Source of the DNA: Aquincola tertiaricarbonis
GTDB lineage: Bacteria; Pseudomonadota; Gammaproteobacteria; Burkholderiales; Burkholderiaceae_C
Assembly (NCBI RefSeq): GCF_000969605.1
Contig: NZ_JZUE01000004.1
Span: forward strand, 186,001 to 250,000
Direction: 5' to 3'
DNA: 64,000 nucleotides
Made by a program: the position numbers and the translations under genes
The notes under the pieces: generated by a model
What the model was told of the DNA's origin: nothing
Database searches by the model: none
Seen by the model: the letters and a program-made list of their open reading frames with translations, nothing else
In this document: positions 49,401-57,565 of the stretch, one piece after another
Layout: every line of letters starts with the position of its first letter
How positions within the stretch are numbered: the stretch's first letter is position 1

Positions 49401-50132
49401 GCACTGCATGCGGTGTTCGAACAGGTGCGCTTCGACGACGCCACGCAGTGGCCCGAGGGCATCCGCCGCGCGCTGGCACTGCATCCGCAGCCGCTGTCCA
49501 CCGCCCACCTCACCGGCGAGCAGCCGCCGCTGGAGCCGATGCTGCTGCGCATGCTGGACGACGTGCTCAACACCCCGCTGCCCACCGGCGACGCGCAGGC
49601 CGGGCCGGTGCGGCTGTCGTCGCTCATGCCGCGGCAGCAGCTGGTGGAGCTGGAATTCACGCTGCCTTCGCGCGGGCTGACCGCCGGCGACCTGACCGAG
49701 GCCCTGCGCGACCTGGGCTATCCCACGCCGTCGCTGGTGTTCGGCGGGCTGGAGGGCTACCTGCGCGGCTTCATCGACCTGGTGTTCGAGCATGGCGGGC
49801 GCTACTACCTGCTGGACTGGAAGTCCAACCACCTGGGCGACGCCGCCGAGCACTACGGCCGCGAGGCGCTGGCCGATGCGATGGCCGGGCACGGCTACCA
49901 CCTGCAGTACCTGCTGTATGCGGTGGCGCTGCAGCGGCACCTGCAGCGCAGGCTGCCGGATTACCGGCATGAACGCCATTTCGGCGGCGTGTTCTACCTG
50001 TTCGTGCGCGGCGTGCGGCCCGGCTGGCAGCAGCCCGACGGCCTGCCGGCCGGCGTGTATTTCCATCGCCCGGCCGAGGCGACGTTGCAGCGGCTGTCGG
50101 CCCTGCTGGGCGAAACGGAGGCGGCGGCATGA
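46455..50132 (+). CDS. recB: Exodeoxyribonuclease V subunit beta
   Basis: Helicase-nuclease subunit, 1225 residues. Superfamily 1 helicase motifs are all visible: EASAGTGKT (K25), LIDEFQDTDPLQF, VGDPKQAIYSFRNAD, TVHKSKGLEYPVVF and VALTRAVHRCYLV. The C-terminal nuclease has FIDLVFEHGGRYYLLDWKSN with D1121 and K1123, followed by the conserved Gln-Tyr segment HLQYLLYAVAL. So both 3'-5' helicase and nuclease should be active. Starts in the stop codon of recC and ends with its stop inside the recD start. Confidence 0.95.
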   Translation: MSPLDVFRCPLGGINLIEASAGTGKTWNICGLYLRLLLERALPVQHILVVTFTNAATAELRDRIRTRIAEVLAWLRGPQVAEGADPFITGLLQALRDDPALDDDTLRQRLDSALQTFDEAAIFTIHGFCQRALADTPFTAQMPLSLELVADDSDLLHQVAADLWRREVAAPGLPPLLAAELARCKDTPDTWAALLKRRLAKPLSAVLWPDGLDTAADPATLAAPLQAAHDAARQLWQAGRAATVQALMDGLPRLNANTYKPEAVLAAAEGWDQVLAGADAAAALALTPKGLDLLGRDRIEARTKKGLVPPAHAFFGAAQALLDARAAASQAVALQRLALLRRVLEQGAQAVRDHKREQRVIAFGDMLYNLHERLAGPHGPALADSLRARFPAALIDEFQDTDPLQFAIFRRLYADGLRPLFFVGDPKQAIYSFRNADLHTYLHARAQATAEYTLGDNQRSSAALIGALNAFFGRNPRAFLLNDLEYRPVGVGAKPRTRFEDRSQPARAPLHCWSLPPDAEGQPLAKSQALGRTAHACAAEVSRLLRAARAGELTLGERPLAAGDIAVLVRSHSQGARMRLALAALNIGSVELSQASVFQGPDAEAMEWLLAAILEPTRERLLRAALATEWMGLDAGEIDAVSADESRLLALVQRFAQYRHVWLDRGVGVMLRHWMQGEAVAERLLARSDGERRLTNLLHLAELLHAAAEQHSAPAALLQWLQRQRQAGQADEAAQLRLESDRNLVQIVTVHKSKGLEYPVVFCPFLWDGRAMPEPGGDAVEYHDADGRPVLDFRLHDKAALDEIKAQRKRDAAAEFLRLVYVALTRAVHRCYLVTGAYAVRNSCTEANRSLLNWLAAGAGLDPEAWGTHKNAAEWVTAEWASLAAECTPDIVHEPLPTEPGLPVPPAETAADALVALPPPAVLPQAWWIGSYSSLASGARHEAAAIDHDLRAQPADLPVPAPRGRLAEDDILRFPRGPAAGDALHAVFEQVRFDDATQWPEGIRRALALHPQPLSTAHLTGEQPPLEPMLLRMLDDVLNTPLPTGDAQAGPVRLSSLMPRQQLVELEFTLPSRGLTAGDLTEALRDLGYPTPSLVFGGLEGYLRGFIDLVFEHGGRYYLLDWKSNHLGDAAEHYGREALADAMAGHGYHLQYLLYAVALQRHLQRRLPDYRHERHFGGVFYLFVRGVRPGWQQPDGLPAGVYFHRPAEATLQRLSALLGETEAAA

Positions 50133-52024
50133 CCGACACGGTGTCCCTTTCCGGCGAGGTGCCAACCGCCACCGCCTGGCTGGCCGAGGGCCTGGGCGAC
50201 TGGCTGGCGCGCTGGTGCACCGAGCAGGGCGGCAGCGCGGACGACGCCGAGATCGCCCGCCACGCCGGCCAGGCGCTGAGCCTGGCCACGCGCGAGGGCC
50301 ATGTATGCCTGTCGCTGGCCGACATCGCCGCCGCGGCCGAGCCGGTCATCTCGCCGCAGGCGCTGCGGGCCGCGCTGCTGCGATCGGGCGTCGTGGGCAC
50401 CCCGGCCGCGCCGGGCGCCATGCCGCTGGTGCTGGACGACGACGGCCGGCTCTACCTGCACCGCTACTTCGACCATGAACGCCGGCTGGCCAAGCGCCTG
50501 GCCACCAGCGCGCAGGCCACGCCCACGCTGCCCGGGCCCGAGGTGGCCAAGCGGCTGCAGGGCCTGTTCAAGGCCAATGCGGCGGTGCTGCACGGCGAGG
50601 CCGACTGGCAGCAGCTGGCCGCCGCGCTGGCGCTGCGCGGCAAGCTGGCGGTGGTGAGCGGCGGCCCCGGCACCGGCAAGACGACGATGGTGGTCAACCT
50701 GCTGGCCTGCCTGCTGACGATGCAGCCGGGCTGCCGCATCGCGCTGGCCGCGCCCACCGGCAAGGCCGCGGCCCGCATGACCGACGCGCTGCGCCAGCGC
50801 GCCGCCCACCTGCCCGCGGCGCTGCGCGAGCAGCTGCCCACCTCGGCCGCCACCATCCACCGGCTGCTGGGCGTCACCCGCGACGGCTTCGCGCACGATG
50901 CACGGCATCCGCTGCCCATCGACGCGCTGGTGGTGGACGAAGCCTCGATGCTCGACCTGGCGCTGGCCACCCGGCTGCTGGAAGCGGTGCCGCCGCAGGC
51001 GCGCATCGTGCTGCTGGGCGACAAGGACCAGCTGGCCGCGGTGGAATCGGGCGCCGTGTTCGCCGAGCTGAGCGCCGACCCGACCTTGAGCGACGGCGCG
51101 CTGGCCGACCTGGCCGCCCTCAGCGGCACGCCGCCGATGCTGATCGCCCCGCCCGCGCCGGCGCGGCCGAGTGCGCTGCATGACAGCGCGGTGTGGTTCA
51201 CCCAGAACTTCCGCTTCGCGGCCGACAGCGGCATCGGCCTGCTGGCGCGCGAGATCAACACCGGCCAGTCGGCCGCGGTGGTCCGGCGCCTGCGCGCGGC
51301 GCAGGGCCGCGGCGCGGCGGGCGAGCCGGATGACGGCGTCACCTGGCTGGAGGACGAAGGCGCCCTGCCCTCCCCGTCCACCCTGGCGGCGGCGCAGGCC
51401 GGCTTCGCGCCGCTGCTGCAGGCGGTGGCCGTCGCGCCGGACGACGTGGCGGCGGCCACCGCGGCCTACGAGCGCTTCCGCGTGCTGTGCGCCCAGCGCG
51501 AAGGCCCGCGCGGGCTGGTGGAACTGAACCGGCAGCTCACCGCCCACGCCCGCGCGGCGGCCGGTGGCCCCGCGCAGCCCGGCCCCTGGTACGCCGGCCG
51601 CCCGGTGATGGTGCTGCGCAACGATCCGCTGCTGCGCCTGTTCAATGGCGACGTCGGCCTGGCGCTGCCCGCGGCCGACGGCACCTTGCTGGTGTGGTTC
51701 GCCGACGCGGCCGCCGAAGGCGGCTTCCGCCCGGTGGCGCCGGTGCGGCTGCCGCCGCACGAGACGGCCTATGCGATGACGGTGCACAAGTCCCAGGGCT
51801 CGGAGTTCGACGAGGTGCTGGTGGTGCTGCCCGCCCGCCCCGGCCGCCTGACGAGCCGCGAACTCCTCTACACCGCCGTCACCCGCGCCCGCCGCCGCGT
51901 GGCCCTCAGCGGCCCCGAAGCCACCCTCACCGCCGCCATCCAGTCGCCCACGCAGCGGGATTCGGGGCTGCTGGCGCGGTTGAGGGAGGCGTTGGCTACA
52001 ACCCCGGACAGGAGAGCCGAATGA
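50129..52024 (+). CDS. recD: Exodeoxyribonuclease V subunit alpha
   Basis: The 5'-3' helicase of RecBCD, 631 residues. Walker A is GGPGTGKTTMVV (K184), motif II VVDEASMLDL, motif III LLGDKDQLAAVESG, motif V/VI region YAMTVHKSQGSEFDEV and YTAVTRARRRV. The ATG overlaps the recB stop by ATGA, and its own stop overlaps the next start in the same way, an unusual extension of the operon by a hydrolase gene. Confidence 0.95.
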   Translation: MTDTVSLSGEVPTATAWLAEGLGDWLARWCTEQGGSADDAEIARHAGQALSLATREGHVCLSLADIAAAAEPVISPQALRAALLRSGVVGTPAAPGAMPLVLDDDGRLYLHRYFDHERRLAKRLATSAQATPTLPGPEVAKRLQGLFKANAAVLHGEADWQQLAAALALRGKLAVVSGGPGTGKTTMVVNLLACLLTMQPGCRIALAAPTGKAAARMTDALRQRAAHLPAALREQLPTSAATIHRLLGVTRDGFAHDARHPLPIDALVVDEASMLDLALATRLLEAVPPQARIVLLGDKDQLAAVESGAVFAELSADPTLSDGALADLAALSGTPPMLIAPPAPARPSALHDSAVWFTQNFRFAADSGIGLLAREINTGQSAAVVRRLRAAQGRGAAGEPDDGVTWLEDEGALPSPSTLAAAQAGFAPLLQAVAVAPDDVAAATAAYERFRVLCAQREGPRGLVELNRQLTAHARAAAGGPAQPGPWYAGRPVMVLRNDPLLRLFNGDVGLALPAADGTLLVWFADAAAEGGFRPVAPVRLPPHETAYAMTVHKSQGSEFDEVLVVLPARPGRLTSRELLYTAVTRARRRVALSGPEATLTAAIQSPTQRDSGLLARLREALATTPDRRAE

Positions 52025-53109
52025 AGACCCGCTTCCGCACCTCTCGAGCGGCTGCCGCGCCACGGTGGCTGCGTCTGCTGGCATGTCTGCTGCCGGTGTG
52101 GCTCGCCAGCACGGCGACAGTGCGGAGTGAACCGGTCGAGAAGCTCGAGGCCGGACAGCGCGGCCGGATCGAGTTCATGTCCAGTTCGCCCAAGAACCGC
52201 TGGGTGATGGCTCGAAGCGCACTGGGCAACGCCGCGCCCGAGGCGCCCCTCGTGATCTGGGGCGACCTGCTCTTTCCGCCAACACACGCGCCCGGGCGGA
52301 AACTGCCTGCCGTGGTGGTCAGCCATGGCAGCGAAGGTGCCGGCTCGCTGTACTACGACGTGTGGGCCAAGGCCTTTCTGGCCGAGGGCTATGCCGTCTT
52401 CATCGTCGACAGCCAGAAGCCACGCGGCGTCGCGCGCAACCTGGGCAGTCTGCAGTTGAGCTGGAACACGACGGCCAACATTGCCGACGGGCTGAACGCG
52501 CTGCGGGTGCTGGCGACGCATCCGGAGATCGATGCCGGCCGCATTTTCCACATCGGCTTCTCTCGCGGCGCTTCGGCTTCCTATGCCAGTGCGTGGCCCA
52601 TCTACCAGCAGGTGGTGCTGCCGGCGGGCGTGCGCTATGCCGGACACATCGCCGTATACCCGGGTTGCAACGTCCGCTTCCACGAGGAGTTGACTGCCAC
52701 CAACACTGCGCCGGTGCTGCTGCTGCTGGCCGGTAAGGACGACATGACACCGGCGCAGCCGTGCATCGAGTATGTGCAGTACCTGGCTGCCGAAGGCCAT
52801 GATGTTCGCTACAGGCTGTATCCCGACGCTCACCATGTGTTCGACCGCCTGAACCAGCCCTGGGCCCGCTTCAGGGAAGGCACATCTGCCGACTGCTCGC
52901 TCGAGCACACCGTCACCGACCGCCGTACAAAGCCTTCGCGCTTTCTGTGGGGCAACTACAAGACGGGCGAGCGGTTCACCGACGACGCTGCCTGGCTTGC
53001 AGCGCAAGATGCCTGCCGCCGGGAGAAGTGGATTACGGTCGAGAGCCATCCGGCTTCGCGCGAGGCGGCGGTGGCTGACACGCTGGCATTCATGCAAGCG
53101 CTGCGCTGA
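52021..53109 (+). CDS. Secreted alpha/beta hydrolase of dienelactone hydrolase type
   Basis: A 362-residue protein with a signal peptide (LRLLACLLPVWLASTATV). The fold is that of dienelactone hydrolase-like esterases: VVVSHGSEGAG is the oxyanion strand, GFSRGASAS the nucleophile elbow (GxSxG), LAGKDDMTPA the acid, and PDAHHVFDR the base. CAGGAGAGCC lies before the ATG, which overlaps the recD stop. The family cleaves esters or lactones; a DNA-repair role is unlikely, so the coupling to recD is probably positional. Its sequence is somewhat less G/C-biased than recBCD. Substrate unknown. Confidence 0.8.
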   Translation: MKTRFRTSRAAAAPRWLRLLACLLPVWLASTATVRSEPVEKLEAGQRGRIEFMSSSPKNRWVMARSALGNAAPEAPLVIWGDLLFPPTHAPGRKLPAVVVSHGSEGAGSLYYDVWAKAFLAEGYAVFIVDSQKPRGVARNLGSLQLSWNTTANIADGLNALRVLATHPEIDAGRIFHIGFSRGASASYASAWPIYQQVVLPAGVRYAGHIAVYPGCNVRFHEELTATNTAPVLLLLAGKDDMTPAQPCIEYVQYLAAEGHDVRYRLYPDAHHVFDRLNQPWARFREGTSADCSLEHTVTDRRTKPSRFLWGNYKTGERFTDDAAWLAAQDACRREKWITVESHPASREAAVADTLAFMQALR

Positions 53110-53167
53110 GCCGCCGCAAGCCGCTCCGGCCACGGTGCAGTAGGGCTGCTGGTGTTCCGTTCGGCCT

Positions 53168-53196
53168 CCATTTGTCGGAAACCAACGAACAAATGG
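53168..53196. promoter_or_regulatory. Inverted repeat in the abiE promoter, candidate AbiEi operator
   Basis: CCATTTGT (53168-53175) and ACAAATGG (53189-53196) are perfect 8-bp arms with a 13-base spacer, 16 bases upstream of the AbiEi start codon. The right arm is directly followed by a -10-like CATACT. AbiEi proteins are known to repress their own operon by binding inverted repeats in this position. Confidence 0.6.
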
Positions 53197-53211
53197 AACA
53201 TACTTGCCCTC

Positions 53212-53817
53212 ATGACCGACAACAGCCACATGCAGCGGGTGCAGGCGCTGGCAGAGCGCAACGGGCTGCTGCGTGCCTGCGACCTGCAAGCCATCGGAGC
53301 ACCTCGCGTGCTGCTCACGAGGATGACCGCCGCCGGGCTCCTGGAGCGTGTTGGCCGCGGGCTATATCGGCTGCCGAACACCGCCGGCTCCGAGCACGAC
53401 GGCTTGGTGAAAGTCGCTGTCCTGGCGCCGCAGGCAGTGTTCTGCCTACTTACCGCCCTGCAGATTCATGAGCTGACCACCCAACTGCCGCGCAAGGTGT
53501 GGATCGCCATGCCGCGCGGCAGCCATGCGCCGAAGATCGACCATCCGCCGCTCAAGATGGTGCAGTACGGCGGTGAAGCCTATGCCGCCGGTGTCGAGGA
53601 AGTGATCCGCGACGGCGCCACGCTCCGCGTGTACGGCATCGCCAAGACGGTGGCGGACTGCTTCAAGCAGCGCAACAAGATCGGCCTGGACGTGGCCCTG
53701 GAGGCGCTGAAGGAAGCACGCGCCCGCCGGCGCGCCACCGCCGACGAGCTGTGGCACTACGCCAAGGTCTGCAGGGTGTCCAACGTCATGCGGCCTTACA
53801 TGGAGAGCATCGGATGA
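53212..53817 (+). CDS. AbiEi-type antitoxin, transcriptional repressor
   Basis: A 201-residue protein with an N-terminal winged helix-turn-helix (residues about 8-55; VQALAERNGLLRACDLQAIG, TRMTAAGLLERVGRGLYRL) and a C-terminal domain with TVADCFKQRNKIGLDVALEA, which is typical of AbiEi_1-like antitoxins. In type IV systems the antitoxin does not bind the toxin but counteracts its effect and represses the promoter. The ATG at 53212 was chosen over the open frame from 53152, because the upstream part covers the operator. The toxin gene follows with ATGA overlap. Confidence 0.85.
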   Translation: MTDNSHMQRVQALAERNGLLRACDLQAIGAPRVLLTRMTAAGLLERVGRGLYRLPNTAGSEHDGLVKVAVLAPQAVFCLLTALQIHELTTQLPRKVWIAMPRGSHAPKIDHPPLKMVQYGGEAYAAGVEEVIRDGATLRVYGIAKTVADCFKQRNKIGLDVALEALKEARARRRATADELWHYAKVCRVSNVMRPYMESIG

Positions 53818-54692
53818 GCCGTTGCGATGCCAACGCCGCGGCGTCGATCCGCGCCCGGCTGCTGAACGTGGCCAAGGCGCAGGGCGCCGATTTCAACCAG
53901 GTACTCGTGCGCTTTGCACTGGAGCGCATGCTGTATCGACTGACGCTTTCCGCACACGCCGACCGCTTCGTGCTCAAGGGCGCGCTGCTGTTCACGCTCT
54001 GGTATGACATGCCGCACCGCGCCACACGCGATGTGGATCTGCTGGGGTTCGGCGCCAGCGACCTGGTGTCGATCGCATCTGTCTTTCGCGACATTGCCGC
54101 GGTGGAAGTGGATGACGGCATCGTGTTCGATCCGGCTTCCGTCGCCGTCGAGGAGATCCGCAAGGAGGCGGGTTACGGCGGCGTCCGCGTGGTGGTGGGG
54201 GGCGAACTGGCTCGGGCTCGCTGCAGGACGCAAATCGACGTCGGTTTCGGTGATGCGGTCACCCCGGCCACGGTGGCATCGGTGTACCCGGTTCTGCTGG
54301 ACGACTTGCCGGCACCCAGGCTGCAGGCTTACCCGACCTATACCGTGGTCGCAGAAAAGCTGGACGCCATCACCCTGCTGGGGATGGCCAATAGCCGGTT
54401 GAAGGACTACTTCGACCTGGCGGTGCTGGTGGAACGTGAATCGCTGGACGCGCAGATCCTGACCCAAGCCATCCGCGCCACCTTCGAGCGGCGAGGCACA
54501 TCGCTGCCCGCAGCACTGCCTATCGGCTTGACAGACGAATTCGCGCAGGACGCGTCACGGCAGGCGCTGTGGCGGGCGTTTCTCAACAAGAACGACCTGC
54601 CGCCACAGCCCTTGCCCGGGGTGGTGCTGGTCCTGCGCACCGCGCTGGCGGCCGCCCTGCTGCCCTCCAACGGGCCGAATGGCCACAGATGA
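53814..54692 (+). CDS. AbiEii-type nucleotidyltransferase toxin
   Basis: A 292-residue protein of the DUF1814/AbiEii family. FVLKGALLF (K55, G56) and TRDVDLLG (D73, D75) are the nucleotidyltransferase motifs; AEKLDAITLLG (K182) and RLKDYFDLAVL are the family's third and fourth motifs. Characterised relatives (for example MenT toxins and AbiEii) use NTPs and can stall growth, in some cases by adding nucleotides to tRNA. All motif residues are present, so the toxin should be active. Together with AbiEi it can act as abortive phage resistance or a stabilising element. The gene ends 29 bases before the convergent WYL regulator gene. Confidence 0.87.
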   Translation: MSRCDANAAASIRARLLNVAKAQGADFNQVLVRFALERMLYRLTLSAHADRFVLKGALLFTLWYDMPHRATRDVDLLGFGASDLVSIASVFRDIAAVEVDDGIVFDPASVAVEEIRKEAGYGGVRVVVGGELARARCRTQIDVGFGDAVTPATVASVYPVLLDDLPAPRLQAYPTYTVVAEKLDAITLLGMANSRLKDYFDLAVLVERESLDAQILTQAIRATFERRGTSLPAALPIGLTDEFAQDASRQALWRAFLNKNDLPPQPLPGVVLVLRTALAAALLPSNGPNGHR

Positions 54693-54694
54693 CA

Positions 54695-54719
54695 GGGCGC
54701 CAAGCCCGACTCGGCGCCC
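54695..54719. terminator. Hairpin between abiEii-type gene and WYL regulator gene
   Basis: GGGCGCC-N11-GGCGCCC is a perfect 7-bp stem exactly between the convergent stops at 54692 and 54722. Candidate bidirectional terminator; no T-tract. Confidence 0.4.
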
Positions 54720-54721
54720 GC

Positions 54722-55768
54722 CTACGCCACCGCCACCACCCTCCCCCCATACCCCGCCACCGCCGCCGCCAGCGCGGCCTGCACCTGCTGCAGCAGCAGG
54801 TCATCGCCCAGCACGCGCACGTCGCCGCCGTGGCGCAGCACGTCCATGGCCAGTTCGGTGGGGTCGGTGTAGGGCAGGGTCAGGCGGTAGCTGCCGTCGG
54901 GCTGGCGCTCGCCCCGCTGCTGCGGATGCCATTGCTCGTTGGCCACCCACTCGGCCGCCTCGGGCGTGAACAGCAGCGTCGCCTCGCGCAGCGTGGTGCC
55001 GCCGAACACGCCGTAGCCGGCATCGAGCGCGGCTTCCACCGTGGCGATCGGCACCTCGCGCGCCGGGGTGTCCAGCAGGCGCGCGCTGCGCACCGCGTCC
55101 ACCGCGAAGCGGCGCAGCCCGTCGCTGGCGTGGCACCAGGCGTCCAGGTACCAGGTGTTGCGGTGGTAGACCAGCCGCTGCGGCGACACCGTGCGCAGCG
55201 AGGCCTGCTGCCGGCTGCGCACGTAGTAGTCCAGCTCGGCCTGGCAGCGCTGGGTGATGGCGCTGCCCAGCAGCTCGAAGTGCCGCGGCGACACCGCGCG
55301 GCGCGCCGGGCTGGCGATGCGGATGCGCTTCATCAGCGCCATCGCATCGGCCTCGCTGGTGCCCAGCATGCGGTGCAGCTTGTCCAGCAGCGGCTGCAGG
55401 TGGCGCGCCAGCACGCCCCCTTCGTCCAGGCCCTGGATCAGCTGGTGCATCGTCAGCAGCGCATGGATCTCGCGCTCGCTGAACCACACGCCGGGCAGCT
55501 CGTGGGTCTTGCCGGCCGCGCCGTCGGGCCCGGCTTCGCCGCCGGAAGCCGCGGCGCCCGCGCCCGCCGCGAAGCGGTAGCCGTTGTGGAAGCGGTCGTA
55601 CTCGATCGGCGCGTCCATGCGGCTGCGCAGGTATTCCAGGTCGCGCTTGAGCGTGGCGCGGGACACGCCCAGCTCGTCCATCAGCTCGTTGAAGCTCACC
55701 AGGCCCTGCTCGGGGCGGCGGCTGCGGATCAGCAGCTCGATCTTGTAGAAGCGTTCGGTACGGTCCAC
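54722..55768 (-). CDS. WYL-domain transcriptional regulator (YafY family)
   Basis: A 348-residue regulator beginning with a winged helix (DRTERFYKIELLI, then FNELMDELGVSRATLKRDLEY) and a WYL domain (LVYHRNTWYLDAWCH) that in relatives senses nucleic acids or small ligands, followed by the WCX extension at the C-terminus. The start is the GTG at 55768, because the protein begins like other family members (MDRTERFY...); no good ribosome site was found. WYL regulators sometimes control defence islands; here the neighbour AbiE pair is convergent, so any link is inference. Confidence 0.85.
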   Translation of the reverse strand: MDRTERFYKIELLIRSRRPEQGLVSFNELMDELGVSRATLKRDLEYLRSRMDAPIEYDRFHNGYRFAAGAGAAASGGEAGPDGAAGKTHELPGVWFSEREIHALLTMHQLIQGLDEGGVLARHLQPLLDKLHRMLGTSEADAMALMKRIRIASPARRAVSPRHFELLGSAITQRCQAELDYYVRSRQQASLRTVSPQRLVYHRNTWYLDAWCHASDGLRRFAVDAVRSARLLDTPAREVPIATVEAALDAGYGVFGGTTLREATLLFTPEAAEWVANEQWHPQQRGERQPDGSYRLTLPYTDPTELAMDVLRHGGDVRVLGDDLLLQQVQAALAAAVAGYGGRVVAVA

Positions 55769-55903
55769 GGCGGTAGCAGCGCCCGGCCGGGGCGCCAAGG
55801 AAAAAACACACGCAGGGTATCGCAGGCTCACGCCATGAGCCTGTGACCACCCAAACTGGTGTTGCCGGGGTCGTCCCGGTGTCTCCTTCCGGAGCTGTCT
55901 TCC

Positions 55904-57097
55904 ATGGCCCAAGCCGCCCTTGCCCTCGCCCTCGACTTCGGTGCCGAGCACCATGCTGCCGGCCATGCCCACGCTCCGTCCGGCGCCCCCACCACCGCCT
56001 TCGAGCGCACCGGCTGGGAGATCGGCCGCGACCATGCCCGCTACGGCCTGACGCCGCCGGCCGACCAGATGCTGTTCGGCCATCCGCTGCGCCAGGGCTG
56101 GGACGCCGGCCAGCCCGCCTTCCGCCGCCGCACCCGGCCGGCCACGCCGGCCGTGCGCCAGTGGCTCGCGCTGCGACTGCAGGCCTGGCTGCGCGGCGCG
56201 GCCTTCGAGGATCTGCAGGTGACGCCGCACCTGATGAAGCAGATCGCCACCACCCAGTGCCCGGTGACCGGCGAGCGCCTGACGCAGTCCACCGGCCACC
56301 CCAGCGATGCGGTCGTCGAGCGCCTGAACGCCCAGGCCGCCTATGCGGCAGGCAACCTGGCGATGATGAGCCGCCGGGCCCAGGTCGCCCGTGCCGGCCG
56401 CGATGCGCAGGCCGCCCTGCAGGCGGCGCGCGAGGCCGAGGCCCTGCCGGCCGACGAGGCGCTGGAGGGCCTGACCGCCGCGCAGTGGCTGCGCCTGGCG
56501 GTGCTGATCAGCTTCGCCACGCCGCTGCAGCACGACCAGGCCGCCGCAATGCCGCTGGTGCTGCTGCCGCCCAACCGGGTGCGGGTGATCAATCCGGTTC
56601 AGGCGCTGCAGGTGGTGCTGTCGCTGCCGTTCGCCGGCACGGCCGACCTGCCGCGGCTGGCGCCGATCGCCGCGCTGGTGCCGGCCCGGGCCCGCCCGGC
56701 GTTCCATGTCTTCATGACCACGCTGCTGGCCCGCCGGGTGGCCGGCGGCCATGCCTGGGATGCCGCGGCGATGAAGGCTGCGCTGATCGGCGCCTGGAGC
56801 GACCCGCTGGTGCAGCGCCGCTGGCAGCGGCTGTCGCTGGACCTCAGCCCGGCCGAGGCCGATGCGGTGGTGGCCGGCGCGGTGAAGGCCGGCATCGCCG
56901 ACGCCGGCTGGCGCAGCAGCAGCTTCGCCCAGGCCACCGACGGCTGGGGCTTGGCGCCACTGCACATGGCCCCCGCCACCCAGCCCATCCGCCTGGTACC
57001 CGAGCGCCGCGCCGCCAACGGCTCACGCGCCAGCCTGCAGCGCAACACCGCCCGACCGCCCGCCAGCGCCGCTCAGGCAGCAGCGGCGCAGCGCTGA
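55904..57097 (+). CDS. HNH-like protein of unknown function
   Basis: A 397-residue soluble protein. The region QCPVTGERL ... VERLNAQAAYAAGNLAMMS has the layout of an HNH endonuclease finger (Cys-x-x-x-Gly pair, then a DRxxNxxGYxxGNL-like segment), but the second cysteine pair and the histidines are not visible, so nuclease activity is doubtful. The rest is helical and Ala-rich, with the Pro/Ala-rich end typical of a flexible tail. GGAGC stands before the ATG. It is divergent from the WYL gene. No family name can be given with certainty. Confidence 0.6.
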   Translation: MAQAALALALDFGAEHHAAGHAHAPSGAPTTAFERTGWEIGRDHARYGLTPPADQMLFGHPLRQGWDAGQPAFRRRTRPATPAVRQWLALRLQAWLRGAAFEDLQVTPHLMKQIATTQCPVTGERLTQSTGHPSDAVVERLNAQAAYAAGNLAMMSRRAQVARAGRDAQAALQAAREAEALPADEALEGLTAAQWLRLAVLISFATPLQHDQAAAMPLVLLPPNRVRVINPVQALQVVLSLPFAGTADLPRLAPIAALVPARARPAFHVFMTTLLARRVAGGHAWDAAAMKAALIGAWSDPLVQRRWQRLSLDLSPAEADAVVAGAVKAGIADAGWRSSSFAQATDGWGLAPLHMAPATQPIRLVPERRAANGSRASLQRNTARPPASAAQAAAAQR

Positions 57098-57109
57098 CCC
57101 GGCACGCAG

Positions 57110-57186
57110 GCGCCGCCCAAGGCGGCCGCCGGGCCTCCGACGCGGCCGCCGGCCCCCTCGGGGAGCCGCGGAGCTTGGGGGTGAAC
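57110..57186. repeat. GC-rich extragenic palindromic repeat between convergent genes
   Basis: GCGGCCGCCGG occurs at 57122-57132 and again at 57142-57152. Next to it, CCCCC (57153-57157) and GGGGG (57177-57181) can pair around an inner GC-rich segment. This looks like the extragenic palindromes widespread in Burkholderiales and lies between convergent genes, where it may stop transcription from both sides. Confidence 0.5.
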
Positions 57187-57513
57187 CTACCTGCCGACGG
57201 CGTCGAGCAGCTGCTGCTTGTTCATCCTCGACCGCCCCTTCACGCCCTTCTTCTGCGCCTCGTTGTAGAGCTGCGCATAGGTGCGGCCGCCCTCGCCGCT
57301 GTGCGAGCGCTTGCCGCCGCGGTGGCCGGGCGACGCGTCCTTCACTGACGAGCGGCTGGCGGTCTTCGACTCGCCGTGCTGCGCGCGCTCCTTGTTGACG
57401 GTGCGCGCCGCGATCTCCTCGGCGACCTTCTCCGGCTTGCCGCGCTGCTTCAGGCCGGTCTTGATGTGGTCGTACTGGCGCTCCCGCTTGGCGGACCAAT
57501 CGGTGCTGGGCAT
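57187..57513 (-). CDS. Small Lys/Arg-rich protein with Rho/SAP-like end, 'plasmid stabilization' type
   Basis: A 108-residue hydrophilic protein starting MPSTDWSAKRERQYDHIK and ending in a short helical module (YNEAQKKGVKGRSRMNKQQLL) similar to the Rho-N/SAP DNA-binding fold. Relatives are common in proteobacteria and are often labelled plasmid stabilization protein without experimental proof. AAGGAG stands in front of the ATG at 57513. It follows the gene at 57566 by 52 bases. Confidence 0.7.
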   Translation of the reverse strand: MPSTDWSAKRERQYDHIKTGLKQRGKPEKVAEEIAARTVNKERAQHGESKTASRSSVKDASPGHRGGKRSHSGEGGRTYAQLYNEAQKKGVKGRSRMNKQQLLDAVGR

Positions 57514-57565
57514 GGCTGCTCCTTGCTCAAGATGCCCCGTCGGGGCGACATCCCGCTTCGGCAAT

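Noticed and set aside
46041-50165. A 1374-codon minus-strand open frame across recB
   Set aside because: Same shadow effect. The recB protein on the plus strand has every helicase and nuclease motif, and the antisense product has none.
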